DNA from: Raffaelea ambrosiae
Lineage: Eukaryota; Ascomycota; Sordariomycetes; Ophiostomatales; Ophiostomataceae
Length of the DNA stretch: 64,000 nucleotides
Reading direction: 5' to 3'
Assembly: GCA_002778195.1 (NCBI GenBank)
Contig: PCDI01000017.1
Location: 72,104 to 136,103, forward strand
Under the pieces are notes generated by a model, which made no database searches, had not been told where the DNA came from, and saw only the letters and a list, made by a program, of their open reading frames with translations. Positions 31,684 through 43,996 of the stretch are shown piece after piece (position 1 is the first letter of the stretch; every line of letters starts with the position of its first letter). The position numbers and the translations under genes are program-made.

Positions 31684-32909
31684 ACATTGTTTGTACAACA
31701 CTGCGTGGGATGGGATTTTGTTTGTCGCATTGCATTCACCACACATAGACGGGAACACAACCACCCACCCATCCACCCACACACACACATTTCCACTTAC
31801 ACAGAAAAAACTCGCATACGTGTACTTATACTCTTACATACATTCACATCCGCTCTCTTAAAGGGGGGCTTTTGGCATAGCTAGCATTGGAAAAGGGAAT
31901 GTCAATCATGGATAGTTCTTTCAGTTGGTCTGCATACACTGACTACACCCGCGTCCATTCATACATCCGCCTCGGTCTTTTTTCGCCCGTCTCCAGCCAA
32001 TGGCCGCAGCATCGGCAATATCCCAGAACACCCTGTTTTCCGGCGAGCCGACTATTGCCGTCTTGCGGTGGTCCGCCAGCCCAGCCCAGGCTCACCTCCA
32101 CAGGCTAGCTAGTACTATGTAGAGCTAGCGACTCCGTAAAAATGTGGAGGTGGCCCAGCCCTGGACTGGGTACCGGCGGGCGGATTTTGGGGTATCTCCT
32201 TCCTCTGTAAGGGGGGCACATGACCCCGTTGGGTTTTTTTTCTCTTAGTCGCGCCGTAAAGTCGGAGAAGCCTATTAGTAATCCTGCATTCTGCGCAATG
32301 CGACTCGCTGGAATCGTCCCTGGGAGGGGCAGCTGCCAGCTTCTGCGGGTACCCAAGCCGCTGGAGAGATGACGTCCAGTCGCACCTTCCCCCCAAAGTT
32401 TTCTCGACCACCCTGGTGATTATTTCCTGGTCCCTGCCAACCTGCCTCCTTCCCTTCTCGTCTGCCGCAGTTCCTCCGCATTTCTCCAGATTTCCCAAGG
32501 GACCGGCTTCGGATTCGCGCCCTCTGCGCATGTTTCCCGCATTCCGACCATCATCGCACCCTTTTCGCATCTTCTCTTCTCTTTTCTGTTTTCTTTCCTT
32601 TTTTAGCCCTCTCTTTTGTTTTCCTGTCTGTCTCTCTCCTCCCTCCCTCATTTGCATTGCTCCCTCCCAGCTGCGCACTGTCGCCCACACCCTGTCGCCT
32701 TCCCCTCACGGCTCTGCGGAAGCGAAATCCGCACGCGAATCGCCCCCAAAAAACCCACGGAAAACCCTTGATAGCCGAGGATATTGGGCGACTTACCTCA
32801 CAGCCTCCGATTTTGCTTTTCCCCCGCCGCGCGCCCCGACCCCCTCCCCCTCCTCCTCCTCCGCCTCCAGGCATCCGGGCCTGCCCTTTCTCCTTCTCCG
32901 GCCAGGGGA
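31684..32909. other. Spacer and pyrimidine-rich promoter of the mitochondrial carrier
   Basis: One copy of the palindrome-prone 9-mer TACTATGTA occurs at 32113-32121. A C/T-rich tract (about 32,560-32,660) precedes the carrier ATG and looks like a fungal core promoter. Open frames here lack motifs. Confidence 0.45.
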
Positions 32910-34429
32910 ATGTCACAAGCGGTCGCAAGCCATGCGTCCTCGTCCTCATCCGCCTCCTTCTCGCCGTCTCCCATGTCCGAGATTGCGCAGCGGCCGCGGC
33001 CGCACGGGGGCACAAGCAGCAGCAGCAGCAGCAGCAGCACGACAAGTACCAGCGGCAATGCTCCCACAGACACGGTGACACGCGACCGCTCACGCCCTTC
33101 GCCCAGCCAAGACGACAGCGAAGACCTCGACAATGCCATAGGAGCCGGGGCCGGCGTAGAGCCGCTCCCGGTGGCCATTGCCACGGGCACGGTGGACAAG
33201 CAGAGTCTCTCGTATGTTTGGCGGTCCGGCGTGGCCGGCGGTCTTGCTGGATGTGCGGTAAGTCGGCCAAAAAAAAAAAAAAGCATGAGACCAAACAGGA
33301 GACTTTTTTATATGCTAACATTGCGTTTGTTTCTCTCCAGGCCAAAACTGTCGTCGCCCCCCTCGACCGCGTCAAGATTCTCTTCCAGGCCAGCAATCCC
33401 CAGTTTGCCAAGTACTCGGGCTCCTGGGCCGGCGTCGCCCAGACGCTGCGCCTCATCTACCACCAGGACGGCTTTGTCGGCCTCTACCGCGGCCACTCGG
33501 CCACCCTCCTGCGTGTCTTCCCCTACGCCGCCGTCAAGTTCCTCGCCTACGAGCAGATCCGCTCCTTCATCATCCCCCGCAAAGAGAAGGAGACGCCGCT
33601 GCGCCGACTGCTGAGCGGCTCCCTCGCCGGCGTCACGTCTGTCTTCTTCACCTACCCGCTCGAGGTCGTGCGCGTGCGCCTCGCCTTTGAGACCCGTCGC
33701 GACGCCCACTCCAGCCTCGTGGCCATCTGCCGTCGCATCTACTACGAGCAGGCCGCCGACCGCAGCGCCACGGCCGTCGCCATGGCGGCCGCCAAGAAGG
33801 CCGCCAAAACGTCCGCCCCAGCATCATCCGGACTGGCAGCACCGGCCGCAGCTGCAGCCACAGCCACAGCCACAGCCGCAGCCTCGTCTGCATCATCGAC
33901 CGTCGTCGCCACCGCCACCACCACCACTGCTGCTGTTGCTGCTGCTGCTGGCGCAGCACCAAAACTCCACAGCTACGGCCTCATCAACTTTTACCGAGGC
34001 TTCTCCCCCACCATCCTCGGCATGCTACCCTACGCCGGCATGTCCTTCCTCACCCACGACACCTGCGGCGACCTGCTCCGGCACCCCATGGTCTCCCACT
34101 GGACCACCCTGCCGGCCGACGCCAATGCGCCGCCGGGCAAACCACTGCCGCTGCGGTCATGGGCTGAGCTGCTAGCCGGCGGTATCGCTGGCATGGTGTC
34201 GCAGTCGGCATCATACCCGCTCGAGGTCATCCGGCGCCGCATGCAGGTGGGCGGTGCTGTGGGTGACGGCCACCGCTTGCGCATTGGCGAGACAGCGCGC
34301 CTCATCTTGCAGGAGCGCGGGTTTCGGGGCTTCTTTGTCGGCTTGACCATTGGGTACGTCAAGATTGTGCCCATGTCGGCCACGGCCTTCTTCACCTACG
34401 AGCGGTTAAAGCGGTACTATGGCATCTGA
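32910..34429 (+). CDS. Mitochondrial carrier, Leu5/SLC25A42-like (CoA or nucleotide transporter)
   Basis: Two exons, 32910-33257 and 33341-34429, give 478 aa. The splice joins GGLAGCA to KTVVAPLDRVKILFQ and restores the first carrier signature (PLDRVK). The second and third repeats carry YPLEVVRVRL and YPLEVIRRRM, so all three Px[DE]xx[KR] signatures are present. The typical carrier is about 300-350 aa; the excess is a ~110-residue Ser-rich leader and a Thr/Ala-rich insertion between the second signature and the following half-repeat (about 33,770-33,960). AVKFLAYEQIR and GINFYRGFSPTILG-like text fit the Leu5/SLC25A16/42 group, which moves coenzyme A or related adenine nucleotides across the inner mitochondrial membrane. 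The subgroup call is less certain than the family. Confidence 0.88.
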
Positions 34430-34506
34430 ACGAGTGCAAGGAGCACATCATACGGGGTACAACATGACACAAAGACATTCGGCACATTATATGTACGATG
34501 CATGAC

Positions 34507-34551
<45 letters not shown>

Positions 34552-35310
34552 GGCCACATCATTTTCTCACATCATTTTCCTTCATTGTTCTCATTTTTGG
34601 CCATCTTTTGGAGAAGAGGCGACGAACGCATTATTTTCTATTTTCATATTTTTTTGTCTGTTCATAATTTTCCTATGTTTATCGCCAAGGGGCACGCACG
34701 TCCATAGGAGGGCACTGTGATGGCAAGGGGAGGGGGGGCAACGGCGTATCGGTTTTGGGCATTAGAGCAACACACTTCAGTTTTTTTTTTTTCCTTTTCT
34801 TTTTGGAAGCTGTGGGCTAAGGAAGACAAGACCTATATAGATGAACTCTTTTAGAGCGGTTGGCTGTCGGGGATTTGTTTTCTTTGTACATACAAAAGAA
34901 CGGGGATGTGGAGGTCTGAAGGTCTGGAGATCTGGAGATCCAGAATTGGCAGTTGGTGGAAGAACATTGAACCATCTCATCACCTCTTTTGTGTGTTATA
35001 ACATATGGGGTTCTGGAAACAGAAGCTTACTAGGGGATGTGCAAAGCATTTGATCCGAAAGACAAAGGATCAGAAGGGACCATCTCCAGATGAAATTTCA
35101 AAACACCTCATTTTCTGCTCTTCCGCGACTTGGCCTGCATCCTTTTCCCCCCTTCGAAGAAGCTGCTTGAAGAATAAACCCAAGTTGTAGATAGTAGCTG
35201 AAAATGGAACTTCAATCGGGTCACGTGCGCTTTCCCGGTGGTTGATTTCGCGACTGCTTCTGCGTGTTACACATTCCCACGCCCGCTAGTTGCTTGGCTA
35301 CTCCCTAAAA
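34430..35310. other. Spacer between carrier and METTL4-like gene
   Basis: Holds a (GA)n microsatellite at 34509-34548 and T-rich stretches near 34,640-34,800. No coding region is supported. Confidence 0.5.
34509..34548 (+). repeat. (GA)n microsatellite
   Basis: About 20 perfect GA dinucleotides lie just downstream of the mitochondrial carrier gene. Confidence 0.95.
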
Positions 35311-36684
35311 ATGCGTGCGTCGTCGTCGTCGTCGATCTTGTTTGAGAATGCAGCCCGCACTGTCGTTGTCGTCGACATTCCTCGGTCGATTGAGGAGGCA
35401 CAGGGGCGGCGGCGGCCGGCGCCCGAGGTGACCAGCCCGAGACGGCGACTCCTCTCGTCCCCACCTCCTACAGCGCCTTTCCCTACGCCTCCCGAGCCGC
35501 GTGCGACGGCCACCGCCTCCCTGGCCGGCAGCCATGGTCTAGCTGCTCAATTGGCCGACCTGACGGCTCAGGCGGCTGTTGAGAGTGCTCTGGAGGAGCT
35601 GCAACGCAGTGGGGTCCAGCAATTCCACTTCCCTCGACGGTGTCTGCCAGCGCAAGGGGAGGACGACGACAACAGCAGAACCGAGAATCGTCGTCGTGAG
35701 GCCCCGGAGAAGAGAGATGAAGCGGGGCACTGCTACATCCCACCGGGCGCCCGGTACCTCTCCGGCACCATCGCCGCCTGCCGGGACCGTTTCCTGGCCG
35801 AGGCCCCGCCATACTTTGATCTCGTTGTCCTGGATCCTCCATGGCCCAACCGGTCCGCCCGGCGTCGACGACGCGCCAAGGTTGCTCCTAGAGACGCTGG
35901 AGCTGCTGCTGTAGGAGGAGGAGGAGGAGGAGGAGGAGGAGGTGGTGGTGGTGGTGGTGGTGGTGGTGATGCTGCTGCTGCTGCTGCTGCTGTCGCAGAT
36001 ACTGGATCCTTCCAAGACAACGGCTACAACACGGCCACCGACATGGACACCATGCGGGAGCTCTTGGAAGCGATTCCCGTGGGTGCCAAGCTGGCCAGTA
36101 GCAGCAGCGACGGCAGCAGCGGCGGCGACGGTCTGGTGGCCGTCTGGGTGACCAACAAGCCGGCTTGCACGGCGCTCTTGACGGACCCGCGGACAGGCCT
36201 ATTTCGTGCTTGGGGCGTCGAGCATGTGGCGACGTGGACGTGGCTGAAGGTGACGACAGCGGGCGAGCCGGTGGTTCCTGTGACGTCGCAGTGGCGCAGG
36301 CCTTGGGAGAGGTTGTTGATAGGGAGGAGGAGGAGGAGGAGAAGGGGGGGCACGGTAGATTCTCCATTGCCTCCCCTGCCTCGGGAGAGGGTGATTGTCG
36401 GCGTGCCCGACGTGCACTCCCGCAAGCCACACCTGGGCCCGCTTCTGGAACCATTCCTGCCCACGGCGACCGTTCTTCGGCCGGTCGTTGGCCTGGAAGT
36501 GTTTGCCAGAAACCTGACGTCTGGGTGGTGGGCCTGGGGCGACGAGGTGCTGCTCTTCCAACAGAGAGTGTGGTGGGTAGAGGAAGACGATTCTCCAGAG
36601 ACCACAGAAGACGCACATCGGCCCTCTGAGACCATAGAGGAGACTTGTCTTTCTCTCCAAAACAGACGACTAGATAGATCATAA
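35311..36684 (+). CDS. MT-A70 family adenine methyltransferase, METTL4-like
   Basis: Single exon, 457 aa from ATG 35311. The N-terminus SSSILFENAARTVVVVDIPR and SIEEAQ has the look of METTL4 orthologues. FDLVVLDPPWPNRS carries the DPPW catalytic motif at Asp175, and the C-terminal half has VAVWVTNKP, WGVEHVATWTWLKVT and RVIVGVPDVHSRKPHLGPLL, typical of MT-A70 methyltransferases that put a methyl group from SAM on N6 of adenine. METTL4 enzymes act on snRNA (cap-adjacent or internal 2'-O-methyladenosine) or reportedly on DNA. A run of about 18 Gly and then Asp/Ala interrupts the fold right after the catalytic loop (about 35,913-35,995) and a GRRRRRRR stretch lies near 36,320. Both look like slippage inserts and could hamper activity. 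It is convergent with the uL23m gene, 240 bp away. Confidence 0.9.
   Translation: MRASSSSSILFENAARTVVVVDIPRSIEEAQGRRRPAPEVTSPRRRLLSSPPPTAPFPTPPEPRATATASLAGSHGLAAQLADLTAQAAVESALEELQRSGVQQFHFPRRCLPAQGEDDDNSRTENRRREAPEKRDEAGHCYIPPGARYLSGTIAACRDRFLAEAPPYFDLVVLDPPWPNRSARRRRRAKVAPRDAGAAAVGGGGGGGGGGGGGGGGGGDAAAAAAAVADTGSFQDNGYNTATDMDTMRELLEAIPVGAKLASSSSDGSSGGDGLVAVWVTNKPACTALLTDPRTGLFRAWGVEHVATWTWLKVTTAGEPVVPVTSQWRRPWERLLIGRRRRRRRGGTVDSPLPPLPRERVIVGVPDVHSRKPHLGPLLEPFLPTATVLRPVVGLEVFARNLTSGWWAWGDEVLLFQQRVWWVEEDDSPETTEDAHRPSETIEETCLSLQNRRLDRS
35917..35995 (+). repeat. GGA/GGT/GCT triplet run in METTL4-like gene
   Basis: Consecutive GGA, then GGT, then GCT triplets encode poly-Gly followed by poly-Ala directly after the DPPW catalytic region. 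Confidence 0.9.
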
Positions 36685-36924
36685 ATAAAGACTCACGTTT
36701 ACAAACCAAGAGCCAAGGGAAAGTCTTGGAGGAGATTATACTTTTTTCCTGTTCTTTTTTTTTTGTTCGGACGTCTAATATGATACATGGCCCCCCAAAA
36801 CATATACAAGACAAAAACAAAAACTCATAAATGTGTCTTTTTTTTTTTCCTATCATACAATCAATCACATCGCTTGGGTGTCTTTATATATATAAATAAC
36901 AGCATTGGGGGACATCCCCCCCCC

Positions 36925-37664
36925 TTATGCCCGGTAACTCTTCTTCCCCTTTTGCTCCACCGCCGCCCCGGCCTTGTCCGCCGCCGCCAGCGCCGCCCAC
37001 CGCTCCGCATCCGGCTGCCCCTCGGGCCGCCACGCCCGCTCTCCGCTCACCAGCTCCTGTGCCTGCTTCGCCAGCTGCACCCGGAACGCCGGCACGTGCG
37101 CTTCCTCCGCGTGCAGGGCAAACTTCTTTTCGTGGTACATGGCGTTCTGCGCGGCCATGGCGTCGCGCTGCTGCCGCAGGTGGCGCTGCTGGAGGCTGTA
37201 GTCCCAGGCGCTGCGGGGGTTGTCAGGGTCGTCCTCGCCCATGGTGAGGTTCAGAATCTTGGACTCGTCCGGGAGGGCCGGCGGCTCCGGGAATGCAAAC
37301 GGCTTGACGAGCTCCACCATCATGCGCTTGATGGGCTGCGGCCGGAACCAGGGCCCGCGGCCGCTCTCGCGGACGGACCGGGCGTCAATCTTGCCCGTCG
37401 CCGGGTCCGCCACCACCGAGTCGGGGTCCGTGTAGCGCCGGCGGGGCAGCTGGGCCGTCAGCCAGGAGCGCACCGAGCGCACCTCGACGCCATACGCGTG
37501 GTACAGGTAGTCGCGGAGGTCGAGCTTGTTGAAGCGCAGCGGCACCTGGAAGGTGGCAAAGTAGGGCGAGAGGATCTTGCGCGGAGGGAGCATCTTGATG
37601 ACATGGGTGGGCCTACGAGGTACGAGTTAGAAACGCTGTCCCAGTTCCGTGAGTCGTCCTCGTG

Positions 37665-37734
<70 letters not shown>

Positions 37735-37903
37735 GTCGGCTCCCGTTGTTGTAGTCGTCGTCGCCGTCGTCGCCGTCGTCGCCATCGTCGCCTTCTCTTG
37801 ACCGGCTTCTCGTCCTTCTCACTTACAAAAATACTTGGGTCTTGCCCACTTGGAACGGCGCCCGAGCCTTGGCCACCGTCTCCTTTGCCACTTTGGTCGC
37901 CAT
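36925..37903 (-). CDS. Mitochondrial large-subunit ribosomal protein uL23m
   Basis: Two exons, 37903-37827 and 37612-36925, give 254 aa. Exon 1 encodes MATKVAKETVAKARAPFQ and VGKTQVFL. The splice gives VFLPTHVIKMLPPRK, then FATFQVPLRFNKLDLRDYLY, the uL23 core that docks near the exit tunnel of the mitochondrial large subunit. A longer C-terminal part rich in charged residues is usual for the fungal mitochondrial homologues (yeast Mrp20 type). The intron (37826-37613) is 214 nt, longer than others here, and holds a CT microsatellite. An alternative start at the exon 2 Met would lose the conserved FQVGKxQVFLP motif, so the two-exon model is preferred. Confidence 0.9.
37669..37735 (+). repeat. 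(CT)n microsatellite in the uL23m intron
   Basis: A nearly perfect CT run, interrupted by CCC, lies inside the single intron of the uL23m gene. On the coding strand it is a (GA)n tract between donor and branch region. Confidence 0.95.
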
Positions 37904-38472
37904 GGCTGCGTCTGTCTTTGTGTCCGGTGGTTCGCAAGCAATTGAGACGTGCGAACAGCCGTGCACCGCGTGAGGTTCAATTGTCGGCCCCAAAAGTTGG
38001 GAAGAAAACGCTACTCGAAAGTTTCGCTCGCCAGTGGGTCCGCTTCAAGCTTGTCATTGGTTGAGTGCAGCAGCCAAACCGGCAGCCATATACGGTCACG
38101 TGCTGGCTCATACTAACATCGTTCTCAATGATCCTTGACTACACCGTACAGGATAACTAGTTACATAGATAGTGCTCTCAATTGGGTCTGGGCATATCAT
38201 CATAAGAATACAGTCTGGCATTATATTTCTTGCTTGTCGCATGCTATGGGATATCTTCTTTACCAATTCCGTTTTCGCCCCAAACTTAAACCTCCCCCAA
38301 GTGACAGCCATAAACCAAGATGCAAATGCAGAATGCAGGTCCCAAAACAAGTCACCAATCCGTTGCCCCCAATGACCCCATAAATCAATCCACCACATTA
38401 AAAACCATCATAGTCATCGACACAAAAAAGGGACATCATGCGTGTATTTCAACAAAAGAAAGCCTCTGTGCT
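37904..38472. other. Spacer between uL23m and CSC1-like genes
   Basis: The left part is the promoter of uL23m, the right part the 3' untranslated region of the CSC1-like gene. No gene is seen. Confidence 0.45.
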
Positions 38473-41400
38473 TTAGAGGTTGATGAGTTGGATGTCGGAA
38501 AAGTCCGGAGGTGCACGGCCATATACAACGCGGACCTTGCTGTCCAGAGCCGTTCCCTCATTGCTGATCCAGATGTAGTCGCTGAGGTTGCAGGTGTGCC
38601 GGATCTCATCATCGCTGATGCCAATGTCATCCCGAGGAATCCACACGGTCGGCCGCCGGGCTCGCAAGGCAGAGTGCTTGAAAGCCTCCCGCACCAATTT
38701 GTCGCGCTCCTCTGGCGTCAGGTCCTCGATTTCGTCGTGGAACCCACCATACAGGGCATCTCCAATCGCTCGCTGGGCCTCCAGGTCTTTCTGCCGGCGC
38801 TGGCGACGGAAGTCGGAAGCATTGCGCATATTTGTCTCCGCTCGTCCCAGTGTTGCCTGTTTAACCTTGGTGCCACCCTTAGCCGCCCAGTTGCCCGCAT
38901 TAGTAATGCCACGCACAGGGTTAAGCTTGTTCGGGACACCAAACGACCGCTGCCGCCCGCTCGCTCCCAGCTTCTGCAATTCCACATCAGTACCATTGCC
39001 AGATGCACCAGCGGCAGCAGCGGTAGCGCGGCTGTCTGCTCCTGTGAGCGTGGCAGCCTCGTCGTCGTCAAATTCGTCGTCTGGCGCAAGGCCAAGCCGC
39101 CGGTTCAGCGCCCGCTGGAAAGCCTCGTCACGCAAAACTGCCTCATCCTCAAAAGTGATGGGCAGGTACCGCAGCAGCGGGCCAAACGACGTGTTGAGCA
39201 GGACCTGGTACAACACCGTCAAGATCAGAACCACGATCATGATAATTGCTTGTGGTGCGCATGCGACTTCGCCCTTCTCGTTTGTAACCAGGAAGAAGAG
39301 GCCGATCAGGCAAAGCTCCATGAAGTAGAGACCCGTGAACGTCTGGTTGATGGCACGTGGGTACAGAACACCGCCTGTGTCGATCTTGAAGCTTGTGACG
39401 TAGATCATGTTGTAGCGATGAGCAAACCAGAGCAAACCAAACGTGATGATAGCAAAGATGGAAATGATTGGCGCAATCACTGCATAGACGAGTGCAATGC
39501 AGGCAAAGTTGGTGTAGACGGGGAAGAACGGACCCCACGAAATGCTCGGCAGCGAGGTCTGGCGCTTCCACTTGCTCCGGGCCGTGTCGTCTAGAATGCG
39601 AGCCAAGATATACCACACAAACAGAGTACCGATTTGAAGCAGCGTTCCAGAGCTGGTAGAAAGCGCTTGGAGAATCATGTAGCTGAAGAAGTAGTTGGCC
39701 GCCTTCGGTAAGTTTTTAGCCAGAACGCTCGGGACGCCTTGTACATCCTTTACCGTATCCTGAAGAGTGGCGATTGTGCCGCTAGCAATGGACACGACAA
39801 GGAACACCTGGACAAAGAGGAAGAAGAAGTAGTACATCTGGACGTACTCCGCCTTCTGCGAACCTGTCTTGGACCCCTGGAAGCTGGCGAGCAGGTTCAT
39901 TATGATGGGCACTAGAATAAGGAGCACAGACAGCAGTAGAGCCGGAAGCACACCCGCCACGGCCTTAGCGACATCGTACACCACGGGATTGCTCTTGATC
40001 CATCCGAGCCACTGGTACGTCTTAACCAGAGAATCTATCTGGGACAGAGACGATGTGAAGGCAACAGGGAACGCCCACAGAACGGTCATGCCAAACACAA
40101 CGGCAACTGCGAGGAAGGTGCGTAGCCACTCGTCCCACCAGCGGATGGCCATGTTGTCCCAGATCACGTCGTCGGGCGACACCTCGACGACACGCGGCGC
40201 CATCTGCTTGGGAACGTGGTGGGTGATACTCTGGCAGGCCATGTGGGCAGCCACTTGGTTGTTGAACTGGATAAAGGCCGAGTTCATGACCGGATACCGC
40301 TCGGGCATCTGCTGGTCCTCCTCAATCTCCATGTTCAAACGGGCGAGCTCCTTGCGGCAGTAGTAAATGGTGTCAACTTTCTTGTGGAGAAATGGCAAGC
40401 CAGGAAGCCACCCCGGCGTGAATTCAAACCAGGGAAGGCGATGGCTGGGCCGTTCGGACGGCTTCAGCCACTTGGTCCACTTAGCATCCTCCTCCTCCTT
40501 CTCGTCGCCGATGTAATCTGGATTCTCGGGTTCCGGGTAGTCGATGTGTTCCTCGTCGGAGCCACCCATGAATGGGATAAAAGACAGGATCTGTGCGCCG
40601 AGCGACTTCTTGGGCTTTTCGTTTTTGCCGCTCTCCGTGGTACCGTCAAAAGGAAACTCGTCGCCTTCGTATCCTTGCGGCACAGGGGAAGGGTAACCAC
40701 CATTTGGCGGACGCCAAAACATCCACCAGCGCGAGTCCTCACTGACAGTGATGCTGTCCCAGTTAGTCACGTGCCTAGTCGTGTTGCCTTGCTTGCCAGG
40801 GTCGGGTCGACTAATCAGCGAGGCATCTGAAAGCTTCGTCTGATGGCCCTTTGGTTCGGCGGCGATACGAACGCCGGCTCGCTTGGGCGTAGAAGCCTCC
40901 GATTCTTGGTCGCCCGTGGTGGGCCTGGACGAGGGGCCGGGGGGGCTAGTTTCGAACCTAATGAATTCGAAGCCGTTGGATTGCTCAACCTGGTTGTCGA
41001 CGCCCCGATGCAGCGCCTTGGCACCGCCTCTGACGCCATGGCCTGCCTTGCCAACCACAGAGACGCCGCCCTTAATGCCGTGGCCGACTTTTGATAGACC
41101 GGCCCCGATGTGTGGCACCTTTCTGCCCGACTTCTGACCGGCGGGTTGCTCCTTTGAAATGCTGCTGGTATCGCTGCTGGAGTTGCCATCATCGTCCTCC
41201 ATGCCATCGATTTGGGGAACAGCCTGGTCACCAGCGCTTAGACCACCAGCCCCTTGGGCCATCTGGCGGGCACGGTCGTCTTCTTCGCGGTCACGCTGTT
41301 CGCGCTCGGCCTTGCTGATGGGCGAGGCCCTGAATTCCTTGCGCACCTTCTTCTCTTCAGCAGCATGCTTCTTCAACTGAACAGCCTTCGCATTGCGGAT

Positions 41401-42319
41401 GAGTTGTGTCTCGGCGTTTTCGAGCTGCTGATGGATACGGTCCCGTTTCTGGACTTTTTCGAGGAGTTTGGTGTAGTCGCGCGTAAGCCAGATATTCCTA
41501 ATGCCTCCGGGAAAGACATCAAAGAGACCGCGAAGTGCTTCCTCGGTCAACCACTTGGAGGGAATGCCCGAGACAAGAACCGTATTGGCGGAGGCGCGCA
41601 TGCGATGCTCAGCGCTGGTGAGGTAGTCTTGGCGAATTTTGATATAGGTTCGCAGCTCCCAGAAAAAAACAAAGCAGACCCAGACAACGACGCCAATAGC
41701 TAAAACCAGGTGAGCCCAGTGCCGATTTGCATTGGCTGGCTTCACGTTACCCCAGGCAATAGTATCAAGGCCAGTGGGGATGTTCGTGTTAGTCGTGTTG
41801 GTGCTGTTTCCGCCGAAGGACTGGCCGAGGCCGTCCACATAGTTGATAGGGACCAGGATGGGAATAGCAACCAAGGCAATGGGGATGAAGATCAGAAGCA
41901 GAGTTTGCAAGTAGCGAAGAAAGAAATAGGCATCCAACCCGCATTTTTTAATGATGTCGCGATCATTGTGCCGAAATATGTTGTTGATCAAGCCCCAAGG
42001 ACTGGCTGGCGGTGGGTCTGTTCTTTCTCGCTCAGGCACGAGATATGTTTTGGGTTTGCTATGAAGGGATGTTGTTAGCTTGCGTGATGGCCCCTTTGCC
42101 ATCAGGGAGTAGAAAGACGGCAACTTACTATATGCGGGCTAGTTTGTTTCGAAGAAGAAGAAAGAAACCAGCCTGGATGCCGAAGATGACCAGCGAAGTC
42201 GACAGGGCGGTGAAGAAAGCCACGATGCTGATACCGGTGGAAGTCTGTGCAGAGCCGCTGCCGCTGGAGTCAGTGGCGGTCGCCGAGGCCGAGGCCGTAC
42301 TGCTTGCCGTCGTCGACAT
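38473..42319 (-). CDS. CSC1/OSCA-type hyperosmolality-gated cation channel (DUF221)
   Basis: Two exons, 42319-42129 and 42058-38473, give 1,258 aa. Exon 1 encodes a Ser/Thr-rich N-terminus and the first transmembrane helix (ISIVAFFTALSTSLVIFGIQ, then LRNKLARI). The splice gives RIYKPKTYLVPERERT, the conserved start of the late-exocytosis/TM1 region. LLLIFIPIALVAIPILVPIN and AHLVLAIGVVVWVCFVFFWE are further helices. RTVLVSGIPS-type text (ASANTVLVSGIPSKWLTEEA) marks the cytosolic RNA-recognition-like domain. The 7-TM channel core with SYMILQALSTSSGTLLQIG follows after about residue 700. Related proteins are Ca2+-permeable mechanosensitive channels of the plasma membrane or ER (yeast Rsn1/Csc1, plant OSCA). 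The large cytosolic loop holds basic Lys/Arg and Ser-rich insertions. No frame breaks were found. Confidence 0.92.
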
Positions 42320-43976
42320 ATTCGAAGACGAGCGCGCGACAACAGTGACGGAAAGAGGAAGTGACGTCGCGAGATGTCAGGTGCCGCCAAGTAGAGACAC
42401 GCGATATCAAACGAGAAGGATTAGAAGGATTCGGGTTTCGTTTTATCCTCTCAGTAGCCGGCAAATACGCCGTCCAGGGCGATTTTGAGAGCAGGAGAGA
42501 AAGAGGAACCGGCTGAACCGAAAGATGCCGAGAGTAAAACACAAAAAGGAATATGTTAGGCGAGTAGCGACTGTCTTGGTGTGACACGGAAGAAAGAGGA
42601 CCACAGGTCAACTATGGCGAGACACGGCCTGGCGCATTTGCTCCTCGTCGAATGGAGGCCAGAGGAGAAGCGAGAGCGGGTGCCGCTCTGGCTGCGCGAG
42701 GGGGTGGTCTTCCTAAAGTATGGCTCTTTGCGTGGACAGAGCTTGTTGGCCGGGGGAGCAGACGTTCTTGTCGTGCAACTGCAGATGGTCGGCCAGGAGA
42801 GAGACAGGGAAAAAAGCAACCAAAAAGAGAGCGGACAGGACGAGACAGCTCCTAGCGTGGCAGCCGGTTTGGGAAATGGCAACTGGGAGACAATGCGCTG
42901 TGGAAGAGACGAGAGTATCATATAATAAAAGAAAGGAGGGCGGAGGGTGTCATTGTGTGAGAGAGGCCATGCAAGGGAGGAGGCCAAGCGGAGGTTAAAA
43001 GGGAAAAAGGTCTTGAGAAACAAAAGAGTCGAAGAAGGTGATGGGCGGCGCAGAGCATAGGAATAGGACAGAGGGCTGTGGAGAAGAAAGACGATGCGAT
43101 AGGGAAAGACAATCAGAAGCAGGACAGGGAGTGCAGAGCGCCGGTAGGAAAAAGAATGCGTGTGAGAGGAGGTGCTCGTAATTAGAAAAGGACGTCCAAA
43201 GTTCACGGGAGAAACAACGCGAGCGAATAGTCTGGCCAGTGGGAGGGCGGCCATGCACGAAAATAGTTGGGGAGATGTCTCAAACAGCAGGAGCGACCCA
43301 GTGGGCGACAAAGCAGGAGGAACCCCACGATAACTGCCCTCCAATCAATGAGAAACCATCGCTGCAGCGGGTTTGCACAGAAGGAAGGCGTGTTCTGGTG
43401 CGTTGCGTGTTTCCTTTTTCTCTGGGCATTCTCTGCGGCCAGAGTGCAGAGTGCCCAGAGCAACAGGGAGAAGGGGGGCGAGAGGGACTGGCTTGTTTCC
43501 TGGTATTTTCTTTTGCTGGGCTTCGTTCGCTGTCAGTTGCGGCAAGCTGAAACAGAAAACCGGGTTTTCGGTGTGGAATGGGAGGCGCGGGCTGTGATTG
43601 GCTGGTAGCTGCAGTGACGTCGTTTTGGGTTCTGAGGGCGGCGGCTGCCGCTCGTCTGCCTTCTTGTTCATTCACTAACTACTACTTTGTAATATAACTA
43701 CTACTGTGTATGTAACTAGTAGTAATGGGAGAGTCAATCCACCGACGCCATTCTAGCGGGAGCACAAGCAGGGTTGCAGCCGGTGGAGGTATGGTGGAGG
43801 TGCGGTGGAGGTGAGGAACGAGCTATGCCTGCTTTTGCTGTACGGGCATTTGCACGGCGTCACCAGGGTCCATCGCCATTTCCCTTTTCGTTCGTCTTTG
43901 CTCTCTCCTGGTTAGCGTCGTTGGCGGTATGACGGCAGAGATAAAATGTACGAGTACGGATGGCGATCTTACTGTG

Positions 43977-43996
43977 TACATAGTAACTACTATGTA
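43977..43996 (+). repeat. 20-bp inverted repeat TACATAGTA-AC-TACTATGTA
   Basis: Two 9-bp arms that are perfect reverse complements are separated by only 2 bp. Further single arms occur at 44324-44332, 44775-44783, 44895-44903 and 44938-44946. Confidence 0.9.

Noticed and set aside
38320..39594. A 424-codon plus-strand open frame antisense to the CSC1-like channel
   Set aside because: It covers the conserved channel C-terminus and lacks any motif of its own.
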